NCBI GenBank assembly: GCA_947498455.1
Contig: CANMKK010000025.1
Coordinates: forward strand, 1-64,000
DNA: 64,000 nucleotides
Direction: 5' to 3'
Origin: an uncultured Aquimarina sp.
Lineage (GTDB): Bacteria; Bacteroidota; Bacteroidia; Flavobacteriales; Flavobacteriaceae
The notes under the pieces are model-generated. The model saw nothing but the letters and a program-made list of their open reading frames with translations, did no database searches and was not told where the DNA came from. The translations under genes were made by a program, and so were the position numbers. Of this stretch, positions 8,880 to 16,455 are shown in pieces (the stretch's first letter is position 1; each line of letters opens with the position of its first letter).

Positions 8880-9488
8880 TTATGTTAGATACTCATAGGA
8901 AAACAGTTGCCTAATATTTGCATAAGAGTCGCGTAATGCTTTTTTGGCTTTTTTCGAATTCTTCCACTTTACTTTCATAATACCTTCATTTTTCTGTGGA
9001 ACCAGCACACCACTATATGCTGTCTTCATTTCGAACCAATAGGTAACCTTTAGCCTAAATTCTCCGTTTCTCTTAAAAACATGAAATGTTTTATATAAAA
9101 ATTTAATGATTTCTAAACCCGTAACACCGGTTTCTTCTTCTACTTCTCTAATGGCAGCAGTTTCCATATCTTCTTTTTTTTCTGCCTTACCTTTCGGCAA
9201 ATCCCACTTCCCATTACGATGTATGAATAATACTTCCTTATTAGCATTATAGACCTTCCCTCCTCCTGCCAAAACTACAGGAAGTTTAGTATACAATTCA
9301 GCTAATAGTTTATCTTCATTTTTATGATAAAAATGATATTTGGCTTCTTCTCTTTTACTTTCTTTTTTCAGAATGTCCCGAATGACAATAGAAAAATCCA
9401 CATCTTTGATATGAATTGTTTCATAATCATCTATAGTCTTTTTTGTAGATAGAATAATTGGAGTATTATTCACAAAAACTTTATACAT
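8880..9488 (-). CDS. NUDIX hydrolase
   Basis: A 202-residue protein with a full Nudix box: GKAEKKEDMETAAIREVEEE followed by TGV matches GX5EX7REUXEEXGU at about residues 95-117. The family hydrolyses nucleoside diphosphates linked to another moiety. An N-terminal extension of about 65 residues precedes the Nudix fold. I chose the ATG at 9488; a GTG two codons earlier also keeps the frame open. It is divergent from pyrE with only 7 bp between the two start codons. The exact substrate cannot be told from sequence. Confidence 0.87.
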   Translation of the reverse strand: MYKVFVNNTPIILSTKKTIDDYETIHIKDVDFSIVIRDILKKESKREEAKYHFYHKNEDKLLAELYTKLPVVLAGGGKVYNANKEVLFIHRNGKWDLPKGKAEKKEDMETAAIREVEEETGVTGLEIIKFLYKTFHVFKRNGEFRLKVTYWFEMKTAYSGVLVPQKNEGIMKVKWKNSKKAKKALRDSYANIRQLFSYEYLT

Positions 9489-9495
9489 TTGCACT

Positions 9496-10137
9496 ATGAT
9501 TTTTGATAAAAATACAGCAAAAAAGACTGCTGAATTACTTTTGCAAATTAATGCAATTAAATTACAACCGCAAGAACCTTTTACATGGGCTTCAGGATGG
9601 AAATCTCCTATTTATTGCGATAATCGCATAACACTTTCATATCCAGTAATCCGTAATTACATTAGGGAGAATTTAGCCAAATTTATTGAAGAAGAATATG
9701 GTAGACCCGACGTAATAGCTGGTGTAGCTACAGGTGCTATTGGCATAGGAATGTTAGTAGCAGAGCAATTAAACCTACCTTTTATTTACGTTCGACCAGA
9801 AGCTAAAAAGCATGGAAGAAAAAATCAAATCGAAGGAATTGTACCTGCAGGAAAAAATGTGGTTGTAGTCGAAGACTTAATAAGCACCGGAAAAAGTAGT
9901 TTGAATGCAGTAAAAGCACTTAAGGAAGTAAATGCTACTGTAAAAGGAATGGTGGCCATTTTTAATTATGGTTTTGATATTGCCTCAGAAAATTTTGAGG
10001 AAGCGGCATTATCTTTGCATACTTTGAGTAATTACGAAAATCTTCTGGAGCAGGCATCAGATGCTAATTATATTACAGAAGAACAACAAAAAACACTACA
10101 GGGGTGGAAAACCAACCCTGCCGAGTGGAATCCATAA
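9496..10137 (+). CDS. pyrE: Orotate phosphoribosyltransferase
   Basis: A 213-residue enzyme of pyrimidine synthesis that joins orotate and PRPP to give OMP. The PRPP-binding motif VVVVEDLISTGKSS (about residues 120-133) and the N-terminal FTWASGWKSPIYCD, which binds orotate, are both intact. Length is normal for the family. It is followed after 13 bp by the SRPBCC gene, probably in one transcript. Its promoter and ribosome-binding region must lie inside the divergent nudix gene. Confidence 0.96.
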   Translation: MIFDKNTAKKTAELLLQINAIKLQPQEPFTWASGWKSPIYCDNRITLSYPVIRNYIRENLAKFIEEEYGRPDVIAGVATGAIGIGMLVAEQLNLPFIYVRPEAKKHGRKNQIEGIVPAGKNVVVVEDLISTGKSSLNAVKALKEVNATVKGMVAIFNYGFDIASENFEEAALSLHTLSNYENLLEQASDANYITEEQQKTLQGWKTNPAEWNP

Positions 10138-10150
10138 AATTTTATTCTCT

Positions 10151-10543
10151 ATGAATTTAGAAACTACTACAGTTACTGTAGAAAAAACTCAACAAGAAGT
10201 ATTTGAATTTTTGACAAAGGTTGAAAACTTTGAACAACTGATGCCAGAAAGCATCCAAAAATTCGAAAAACTTACTGATTCCCGTTTCCTTTTTCAATTA
10301 AAAGGAATGCCCGAAATCGTTTTGGAACAAAAAGAAAGCACAGCATACAGCTCTGTTATATTAGGTGCTGCTAGCGATAAGTTACCATTTACACTTACTG
10401 CAGACATTACTGACTTAGGTAATGGAACAAGTACGGCAAAATTAACTTTTGATGGACAATTTAACGCTATGATGGCCATGATGATTAAAAATCCAATACA
10501 AAATTTCATTAATACACTAAGTGAGAATATTAGCAAAATATAA
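10151..10543 (+). CDS. SRPBCC (START-like) domain protein
   Basis: A 130-residue cytoplasmic protein with the polyketide-cyclase/START-like fold: an N-terminal strand (TTTVTVEKTQQEVFEFL) leads into a helix, then alternating strands, and a long C-terminal helix ends the protein. This family binds small hydrophobic ligands, but no ligand can be named. I use the ATG at 10151 because the upstream part of the frame lies inside pyrE. Its stop codon abuts the stop of birA (10543/10544). Confidence 0.8.
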   Translation: MNLETTTVTVEKTQQEVFEFLTKVENFEQLMPESIQKFEKLTDSRFLFQLKGMPEIVLEQKESTAYSSVILGAASDKLPFTLTADITDLGNGTSTAKLTFDGQFNAMMAMMIKNPIQNFINTLSENISKI

Positions 10544-11275
10544 CTAATACAATAACTGGATCTCTTTTAGATTAAAATCTTTGATTACTTCATCTTCTAA
10601 TAAAAGTTGTAATTTACCATAAGAAGTAATATTCTGGATGATACCCACAAAAGAATTACCCTTTGCATCTAAAAATGTAGAGGGTTTATTTTTTCTAAAA
10701 AGTAATAGCTCGTATTCGTTTTTATAGTAACTATAATTGTTTTTATGTAATGTAGAGAACCTATATTCTAATTTCGTAAGTAGCAAGTGTAAGATTTCTT
10801 CTATATTAAAATTTCTTCCTACAATCTGTTTTATAGATCTTGCTTGTGGTAAATTATCAAATTCTAGTTGATTTATATTAAGACCGATTCCTATAATAGC
10901 TCCTCGTAATCTGCCATTATTAAGTATATTCTCTATCAAAACACCACATATCTTATACCTGTCTGACAGAATGTCGTTAGGCCATTTTATAGATAATTTC
11001 GGTACAATTAGAGATTTTAATGTATCATATATAGCCAATGAAGCCGCCATAGAAATATAAAACTGATCCAAAACATCCATCTCATTAATAGGTATGAAGA
11101 CACTGCAAGTAAGGTTTTCTCCTGCATTACTTTGCCAAACAGTTCCCATTTGCCCCTTACCTGCTACTTGCTCTTTTGCTATCACACAAATAGGTTTTTC
11201 AATAGGTTTTTCACGGTTAATATCCCTAAGAAAAACATTAGTAGAGTCAATGGCATCAACTTTGATTATATCCAT
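10544..11275 (-). CDS. birA: Biotin--[acetyl-CoA carboxylase] ligase
   Basis: A 243-residue biotin protein ligase. AGKGQMGTVWQS is the biotinoyl-AMP loop (equivalent to GRGRxGRxW), and KWPNDI is the conserved active-site strand. It has no N-terminal helix-turn-helix, so it is the monofunctional type that only biotinylates carboxyl carrier protein and does not act as a repressor. A short C-terminal SH3-like domain follows. It is divergent from rsfS and convergent, stop to stop, with the SRPBCC gene. Confidence 0.93.
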   Translation of the reverse strand: MDIIKVDAIDSTNVFLRDINREKPIEKPICVIAKEQVAGKGQMGTVWQSNAGENLTCSVFIPINEMDVLDQFYISMAASLAIYDTLKSLIVPKLSIKWPNDILSDRYKICGVLIENILNNGRLRGAIIGIGLNINQLEFDNLPQARSIKQIVGRNFNIEEILHLLLTKLEYRFSTLHKNNYSYYKNEYELLLFRKNKPSTFLDAKGNSFVGIIQNITSYGKLQLLLEDEVIKDFNLKEIQLLY

Positions 11276-11369
11276 AAGTAATAAATGATACGAAAGTTTT
11301 TACAAATGTCCGCAAATACGAACACTAAAATCATAAAAAGTAATAACTTTACGCAAATTAAAAAAATGC

Positions 11370-11741
11370 ATGATTAAAAAAGAAATCGATACTGATCAAT
11401 TGATTGCTCAAATTATAAAAGGTATTGAAGAAGTAAAAGGAAATGGTATTAGTATCCTAGATTTAAGAGAAATTGAAAATACAGTTTGTAGTTATTTCGT
11501 AATCTGCAACGGGACCTCTAATACTCAAGTTAATGCTATTGTTAGTTCTATCCAAAAAACAGTAAGTAAAGCATTAAAAGATAAACCTTGGCACGTAGAA
11601 GGTAGTGAAAATGCAGAATGGGTATTAATTGATTATGTACATGTCGTTGTTCACGTTTTCCAAAAACATATTAGAGAATTCTATGACATAGAAGGATTAT
11701 GGGGAGATGCAAAAATGACAACTATCGAAACAAATTATTAA
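11370..11741 (+). CDS. rsfS: Ribosomal silencing factor RsfS
   Basis: A 123-residue protein of the RsfS/Iojap family that binds ribosomal protein uL14 and blocks subunit joining. The family signature is clear: DLREIENTVCSYFVICNGTS and, near the C-terminus, EWVLIDYVHVVVHVF with YDIEGLWGDA. It starts at the second of two overlapping ATGs (11366 and 11370). It is followed after 11 bp by ftsH, a common pairing in this phylum. Confidence 0.95.
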   Translation: MIKKEIDTDQLIAQIIKGIEEVKGNGISILDLREIENTVCSYFVICNGTSNTQVNAIVSSIQKTVSKALKDKPWHVEGSENAEWVLIDYVHVVVHVFQKHIREFYDIEGLWGDAKMTTIETNY

Positions 11742-11752
11742 AAAAAGCGTAA

Positions 11753-13699
11753 ATGGCTAAAGAAAATAAAAAAGTAGACCCTAATAAGAAACCAAAATTC
11801 AGTGCGTATTGGATTTATGCCGTAATTATTGTTGGTTTTTTAGTATTAAATTTCATGAACGGTGGAAATATTGGGAACGCACCTGAAACGACCCCTTCTG
11901 ACTTTAATAATTTTTTGAGTAATGGTGAAGTAGAGCGTGTGATGATAATCAACAGACGCAAAGCGAAAGTTTTTCTTACTCAAGAAGCAAAATCTCAAGA
12001 AAAGCATCAAAAGAGCAAAGGGAAATCGATACTACCTGCTAGTCCTAATGATCCTGATTACGAATTTGAATTTGGAGATTTACAGAATTTTGAAAATGAA
12101 ATTGCCAAAATCAAAAGTGATAATGGATTATCAACAGATGTAGGTTATGATACCGAAAGTAATATGTGGGGAGATATATTTATCACTTTGTTGCCTTTTG
12201 CACTTATTATAGGTGTATGGATATTCATTATGCGCAGAATGAGTGGAGGTGCCGGAGGAGGTGCTGGAGGTCAGATATTTAATATCGGAAAATCCAAGGC
12301 TAAACTTTTTGACCAAAACACGGATGTAAAAGTATCTTTTGAAAATGTTGCAGGTCTTGAAGGAGCTAAAGAAGAGGTACAAGAAATTGTTGACTTTCTT
12401 AAAAACCCTGAAAAATATACTTCATTAGGAGGTAAAATACCAAAAGGAGCGCTATTAGTAGGACCTCCGGGAACAGGTAAAACCTTATTAGCAAAAGCAG
12501 TTGCTGGAGAAGCAAAAGTACCTTTCTTTTCGTTATCAGGATCTGATTTTGTAGAAATGTTTGTTGGTGTTGGAGCATCACGAGTAAGAGACTTATTCAA
12601 ACAAGCAAAAGAAAAATCACCTGCTATTATATTCATCGATGAGATAGATGCTATCGGACGTGCTAGAGGAAAAAGTAATTTTTCTGGCTCTAATGATGAA
12701 AGAGAGAATACATTAAATCAATTGTTAACCGAAATGGACGGTTTCGGCACAAATACAAATGTAATTGTCATTGCTGCAACAAACAGAGCAGATGTATTGG
12801 ATAAAGCATTGATGAGAGCTGGTCGTTTTGACAGACAAATCTATGTTGACCTTCCTGATGTTAGAGAACGTAAAGAAATATTCGAAGTACACCTTAAACC
12901 GCTTAAAAAAGTAGAAGGTCTAGATACAGACTTCTTATCAAAACAAACACCTGGATTTTCTGGAGCCGATATTGCCAATGTATGTAATGAAGCAGCGTTA
13001 ATTGCTGCCCGTAAAGGTAATAAAGCCGTTGGCAAGCAAGATTTTCTTGATGCTGTAGATAGAATAGTAGGTGGATTAGAAAAGAAAAACAAAATTGTTA
13101 CACCTGCAGAAAAACGTGCAATTGCTTTTCATGAGGCTGGTCATGCAACCGTTAGCTGGATGCTAGAACATGCTGCTCCATTAGTAAAAGTAACTATTGT
13201 ACCTAGAGGTCAGTCTCTCGGTGCTGCCTGGTATCTTCCAGAAGAAAGATTAATCGTTAGACCTAATCAAATGCTTGATGAAATGTGTGCTACACTTGGC
13301 GGACGTGCAGCAGAAAAAGTAATATTTAATGAAATTTCTACCGGAGCATTGAGTGACCTAGAAAAGGTTACAAAACAGGCTAGAGCTATGGTAACGGTAT
13401 ATGGACTTAATGATAAAATAGGAAATCTAACATATTATGATTCCTCTGGACAGAACGAATATGGATTTACTAAGCCATATAGCGAACAAACAAGTGAGCT
13501 TATTGATAAAGAAATCTCTAATATAATAGAAGAACAATACCAACGAGCAATTAAACTATTAGAAAATCATAAGGACAAACTCACAGAATTAGCAGAAGTA
13601 CTGCTTGAAAAAGAAGTTATCTTTAAAGATAATCTAGAAAAAATATTTGGTAAACGTCCTTTTGACCAAAAAGAAGAGTCAATAATCGAACCTTCATAA
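11753..13699 (+). CDS. ftsH: ATP-dependent zinc metalloprotease FtsH
   Basis: A 648-residue membrane-anchored AAA+ protease. It has two membrane helices (about residues 20-38 and 143-162) flanking a periplasmic domain. Walker A is GPPGTGKT at 237-244, Walker B lies in IIFIDEIDAIGR, and the zinc site HEAGH is at 460-464. It degrades unneeded or damaged membrane and cytosolic proteins, and in other bacteria controls LpxC and so lipid A levels. Translated from the same operon as rsfS and closed by a strong terminator at 13731-13772. Confidence 0.97.
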   Translation: MAKENKKVDPNKKPKFSAYWIYAVIIVGFLVLNFMNGGNIGNAPETTPSDFNNFLSNGEVERVMIINRRKAKVFLTQEAKSQEKHQKSKGKSILPASPNDPDYEFEFGDLQNFENEIAKIKSDNGLSTDVGYDTESNMWGDIFITLLPFALIIGVWIFIMRRMSGGAGGGAGGQIFNIGKSKAKLFDQNTDVKVSFENVAGLEGAKEEVQEIVDFLKNPEKYTSLGGKIPKGALLVGPPGTGKTLLAKAVAGEAKVPFFSLSGSDFVEMFVGVGASRVRDLFKQAKEKSPAIIFIDEIDAIGRARGKSNFSGSNDERENTLNQLLTEMDGFGTNTNVIVIAATNRADVLDKALMRAGRFDRQIYVDLPDVRERKEIFEVHLKPLKKVEGLDTDFLSKQTPGFSGADIANVCNEAALIAARKGNKAVGKQDFLDAVDRIVGGLEKKNKIVTPAEKRAIAFHEAGHATVSWMLEHAAPLVKVTIVPRGQSLGAAWYLPEERLIVRPNQMLDEMCATLGGRAAEKVIFNEISTGALSDLEKVTKQARAMVTVYGLNDKIGNLTYYDSSGQNEYGFTKPYSEQTSELIDKEISNIIEEQYQRAIKLLENHKDKLTELAEVLLEKEVIFKDNLEKIFGKRPFDQKEESIIEPS

Positions 13700-13730
13700 C
13701 CAATTATTGAACTTTTACTAGTAAATTAAA

Positions 13731-13772
13731 AAAAAATCCCAATCTAATATTCTTATTAGATTGGGATTTTTT
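13731..13772 (+). terminator. Terminator after ftsH
   Basis: A perfect 19-bp stem (13731-13749 with 13754-13772) has a TTCT loop and ends in six T residues. A TATCTTTG string (13772-13779), like the Bacteroidota -7 box, follows at once and may start the LUD-cdsA-psd transcript. Confidence 0.9.
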
Positions 13773-13818
13773 ATCTTTGATACTATTTAATAACAGTTAC
13801 CCCCAATCAAATCTAAAA

Positions 13819-14430
13819 ATGAGTCTATTTAGAAGAATTTTTTCATCAAAATCTAAATCAGACCAAAAGAGTAAGGAACGTCACGCAGAAGATCGCAGTA
13901 AATACATGCCAGAAATCAACCTACCAGTTGATGAAAGCTTTATGATTAATTTCAAAAGAAATGGTGGTAAATTTTTATATTGTGATAACGAAGATGAAAT
14001 TCTTGACTCTTTTGACAAGATTCTTTTAGAAAACGATTGGTACGAAAAAGATGTATGCTGTTTCGATATTGGATTGGAACATAAGTTTTCTGGTTTCAAC
14101 CTTAACTACATAAAAAAAACTCCTGCTTCTTTCTTTTTTGCTACTTGCGAATATTTAATTTCGGATAGCGGTGCGATTCTCATCTCCTCTAATCAGTTAC
14201 GAGAAAAAAAACTAACTGAACTACCTGATAATTTCGTCATCCTTGCAGGCACGAGTCAATTGGTTAAAAGTATTGGAGAAGGTTTAAAGGGTATTAAAGA
14301 AAAAAACAAAAATGCAATTCCTTCTAATATTACTACAATAAAAAACTTCGAACCGCAAAAAGAAAAAGACTTCTTAAGTTACGGAAGTAGCTCAAAAAAT
14401 CTATATTTGCTGCTGCTGGAAGATTTATAA
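13819..14430 (+). CDS. LUD-domain (LutC/YkgG-like) protein
   Basis: A 203-residue protein of the LUD family, whose lactate-utilisation members include LutC. The C-terminal half carries the typical strands SDSGAILISSNQ-like and LPDNFVILAGTSQLVKSIGEGL. I use the ATG at 13819 (MSLFRRIFSSKSK), as the family starts there; the frame is open 14 codons further upstream. No lutA or lutB gene is nearby, so lactate oxidation is not implied; the gene leads a phospholipid-synthesis operon with a 1-bp gap to cdsA. Confidence 0.83.
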   Translation: MSLFRRIFSSKSKSDQKSKERHAEDRSKYMPEINLPVDESFMINFKRNGGKFLYCDNEDEILDSFDKILLENDWYEKDVCCFDIGLEHKFSGFNLNYIKKTPASFFFATCEYLISDSGAILISSNQLREKKLTELPDNFVILAGTSQLVKSIGEGLKGIKEKNKNAIPSNITTIKNFEPQKEKDFLSYGSSSKNLYLLLLEDL

Positions 14431-14431
14431 C

Positions 14432-15235
14432 ATGAAGGAACTACTTACACGATCTTTATCGGGTTTTTTATACATCTCGATATTGTTAATTTCTATATTT
14501 ATTTCAAAATACACCTTCATTGGAATATTTTTTCTACTTGGTATTATATGTATTTATGAATTTCAAAAACTAATCCATCTAAAAAAGACTTGGCTTTACT
14601 TTGTCTTTTTGGGTTTTTTAGCTTTATTCCATATATTCAGCCCTCCTTTATATATCACTATACCTATTTTATCGCTTACAATCATTACTCAATTATTCTT
14701 AGTTAGAGACTTAGTTACCATAAGAATAATACCAATGTTTGAAAAAAGAAAATACTTTACCACCATATTTTTTCTAATTACATCTATCGTTTTCCTAACA
14801 TTGATTCCGTGTTACAATCAAGAATACGATCCTATCATCATTGCAGCTCCATTGCTGATGATCTGGACTAATGACACTTTTGCTTATTTAGTGGGCAAAA
14901 ATTTTGGAAAACACAAACTATTAGAACGAATATCCCCTAAAAAAACTATCGAAGGTTTTATTGGAGGAATGTTCTTTACATTAATAACAGGGTATATAAT
15001 TTCTATTTTTCACACAACGTTATCTACTACGGTTTGGTTGATTATGAGCATAATTATGAGTATTTTTGGCACACTGGGAGATCTTATACAATCTAAGTTC
15101 AAAAGGCAAGCTGGTGTAAAAGATAGCGGCTCTATTATGCCAGGTCATGGAGGAATTTTTGATCGCTTAGACAGCATTATATTTGCCAGCCCATTTTTAT
15201 ATGTTTTTTTACAAATACTACAGTATGTTTCATAA
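14432..15235 (+). CDS. cdsA: Phosphatidate cytidylyltransferase
   Basis: A 267-residue polytopic inner-membrane enzyme that makes CDP-diacylglycerol from phosphatidate and CTP. The family signature is at the C-terminal side: LGDLIQSKFKRQAGVKDSG and MPGHGGIFDRLDS. About seven hydrophobic helices precede or surround it. Its end overlaps psd by 11 nt, so the two phospholipid enzymes are translationally coupled. Confidence 0.95.
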   Translation: MKELLTRSLSGFLYISILLISIFISKYTFIGIFFLLGIICIYEFQKLIHLKKTWLYFVFLGFLALFHIFSPPLYITIPILSLTIITQLFLVRDLVTIRIIPMFEKRKYFTTIFFLITSIVFLTLIPCYNQEYDPIIIAAPLLMIWTNDTFAYLVGKNFGKHKLLERISPKKTIEGFIGGMFFTLITGYIISIFHTTLSTTVWLIMSIIMSIFGTLGDLIQSKFKRQAGVKDSGSIMPGHGGIFDRLDSIIFASPFLYVFLQILQYVS

Positions 15236-15872
15236 AGAAGGTTATAAAATAATATCTATTGCAATTGTTCTCTTTTTAGGAATTAATATAGCTTCCTATG
15301 TATCCATACAAATTGACTATTGGATCATTGCTATATTCATTATAACTCTAGTCTTTCTAATATTGATTCTTCAATTTTTTAGAAATCCAAAAAGAACAAC
15401 AACTATAAATGATCGAACAGTAGTTGCTCCAGTAGATGGTAAAGTAGTAGTCATAGAAGAAGTATTTGAAAAAGAATATTTTAAAGAAAACAGGTTACAA
15501 GTTTCTATCTTCATGTCTCCCATTAACGTACATGTAACAAGACATCCAATTAACGGACAGGTAAAATTCAGCAAATATCATCCTGGTAAATACCTCGTTG
15601 CTTGGCACCCCAAGGCCTCAGAAGAAAACGAAAGAACTACAGTTGTTGTAAAAAATAATTTCATTGAAGTTCTTTACAGACAAATTGCAGGAGCTTTAGC
15701 CAAAAGAATTGTTAATTATGCCACAGAGAACGAAACAGTAACCCAAGGAATGGATAGTGGTTTCATAAAATTTGGATCTAGAGTTGATGTATACCTACCA
15801 ATCGGTACAGATATACAGGTTTCTTTACATCAAAAAGTAAAAGGAGGAGAAAGTATTATTGCGAATGTTTAG
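15225..15872 (+). CDS. psd: Phosphatidylserine decarboxylase proenzyme
   Basis: A 215-residue short-type Psd that makes phosphatidylethanolamine. Two N-terminal membrane helices (about residues 8-25 and 33-50) precede the catalytic domain. The autocleavage site is FGS in IKFGSRVDVYLP near residue 187, where the serine becomes the pyruvoyl group; HVTRHP and KYHPGKYLVAWHP hold conserved histidines. I chose the ATG at 15225, inside the end of cdsA, because the longer frame is only cdsA overlap. The ACBP gene follows after 2 bp. Confidence 0.94.
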   Translation: MFHKEGYKIISIAIVLFLGINIASYVSIQIDYWIIAIFIITLVFLILILQFFRNPKRTTTINDRTVVAPVDGKVVVIEEVFEKEYFKENRLQVSIFMSPINVHVTRHPINGQVKFSKYHPGKYLVAWHPKASEENERTTVVVKNNFIEVLYRQIAGALAKRIVNYATENETVTQGMDSGFIKFGSRVDVYLPIGTDIQVSLHQKVKGGESIIANV

Positions 15873-15874
15873 TC

Positions 15875-16141
15875 ATGACAAAGGAAGAGTTACATATTAA
15901 TTTCCTAGAAGCTTTTGAAAAAGCTAGCAATACTACAATACAACTACCCCCAGATGTAATGCTGCATTTCTACGCCTACTATAAACAAGCCACACATACA
16001 GAAGGTTTTCATACCCCATCAGGTGATAATGAAATCCGAAATGCTTTTAAGCTCAATGCTCTCTTTCAGGTAAAAAACCTAACTCCGGACGAAGCCAAGC
16101 TAAAATATATAGAATTGGTAAATAAGTATATTGCTGAGTAA
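15875..16141 (+). CDS. Acyl-CoA-binding protein
   Basis: An 88-residue all-helical protein matching ACBP: the hallmark YAYYKQAT replaces the usual LYGLYKQAT, and the C-terminal helix ELVNKYIAE is in place. It binds long-chain acyl-CoA in the cytoplasm. It ends the cdsA-psd run, which fits supply of acyl chains for membrane lipid synthesis. ACBP is scattered in bacteria and mostly eukaryotic, but is known in several Bacteroidota. The family assignment is firm; the physiological role is inferred. Confidence 0.88.
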   Translation: MTKEELHINFLEAFEKASNTTIQLPPDVMLHFYAYYKQATHTEGFHTPSGDNEIRNAFKLNALFQVKNLTPDEAKLKYIELVNKYIAE

Positions 16142-16408
16142 CTCACCTATCTTAAAAAAAAGCAATTTAATTAATAATCGAAATTTAAAAGTTTACTTCT
16201 TTTTAAAGAAGTAAAAACACCGGCCTTATATAAAACTTTCATAGCGCGAATTGAATTATTTTCTTGATTCAACAATGCTATTTTATAGCATTTATCAAAT
16301 AAAAGTATCGACTAAAATTGTTTCTTTTTAGCACAATATCTCAAAACAAAACTCAGATTTCGGTAAGTCCATATTATGATAATTTTATTTGAGAAAAGAC
16401 ATTAATTC
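16142..16408. other. Intergenic region between ACBP and valS
   Basis: No gene is visible. It contains a hairpin at 16192-16215 about 50 nt past the ACBP stop (TTTACTTCTTT paired with AAAGAAGTAAA), which may end the phospholipid operon although no T run follows. A second 8-bp hairpin lies at 16274-16292. The rest is A+T-rich. Confidence 0.5.
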
Positions 16409-16443
16409 AAAAAGGCCAAAAACTTATCCTTTTTGACCTTTTT
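16409..16443 (-). terminator. Terminator of valS
   Basis: A 14-bp stem (16409-16422 with 16430-16443) pairs fully only in the minus-strand RNA, where one position is a U-G wobble, and it ends in a T run in that direction. It lies 13 bp beyond the valS stop. Confidence 0.8.
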
Positions 16444-16455
16444 AAATTACATTTT

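Noticed and set aside
13819..14430. Lactate-utilisation operon member
   Set aside because: Only the LUD-domain protein is present; lutA and lutB partners are absent and the neighbours are lipid-synthesis genes.
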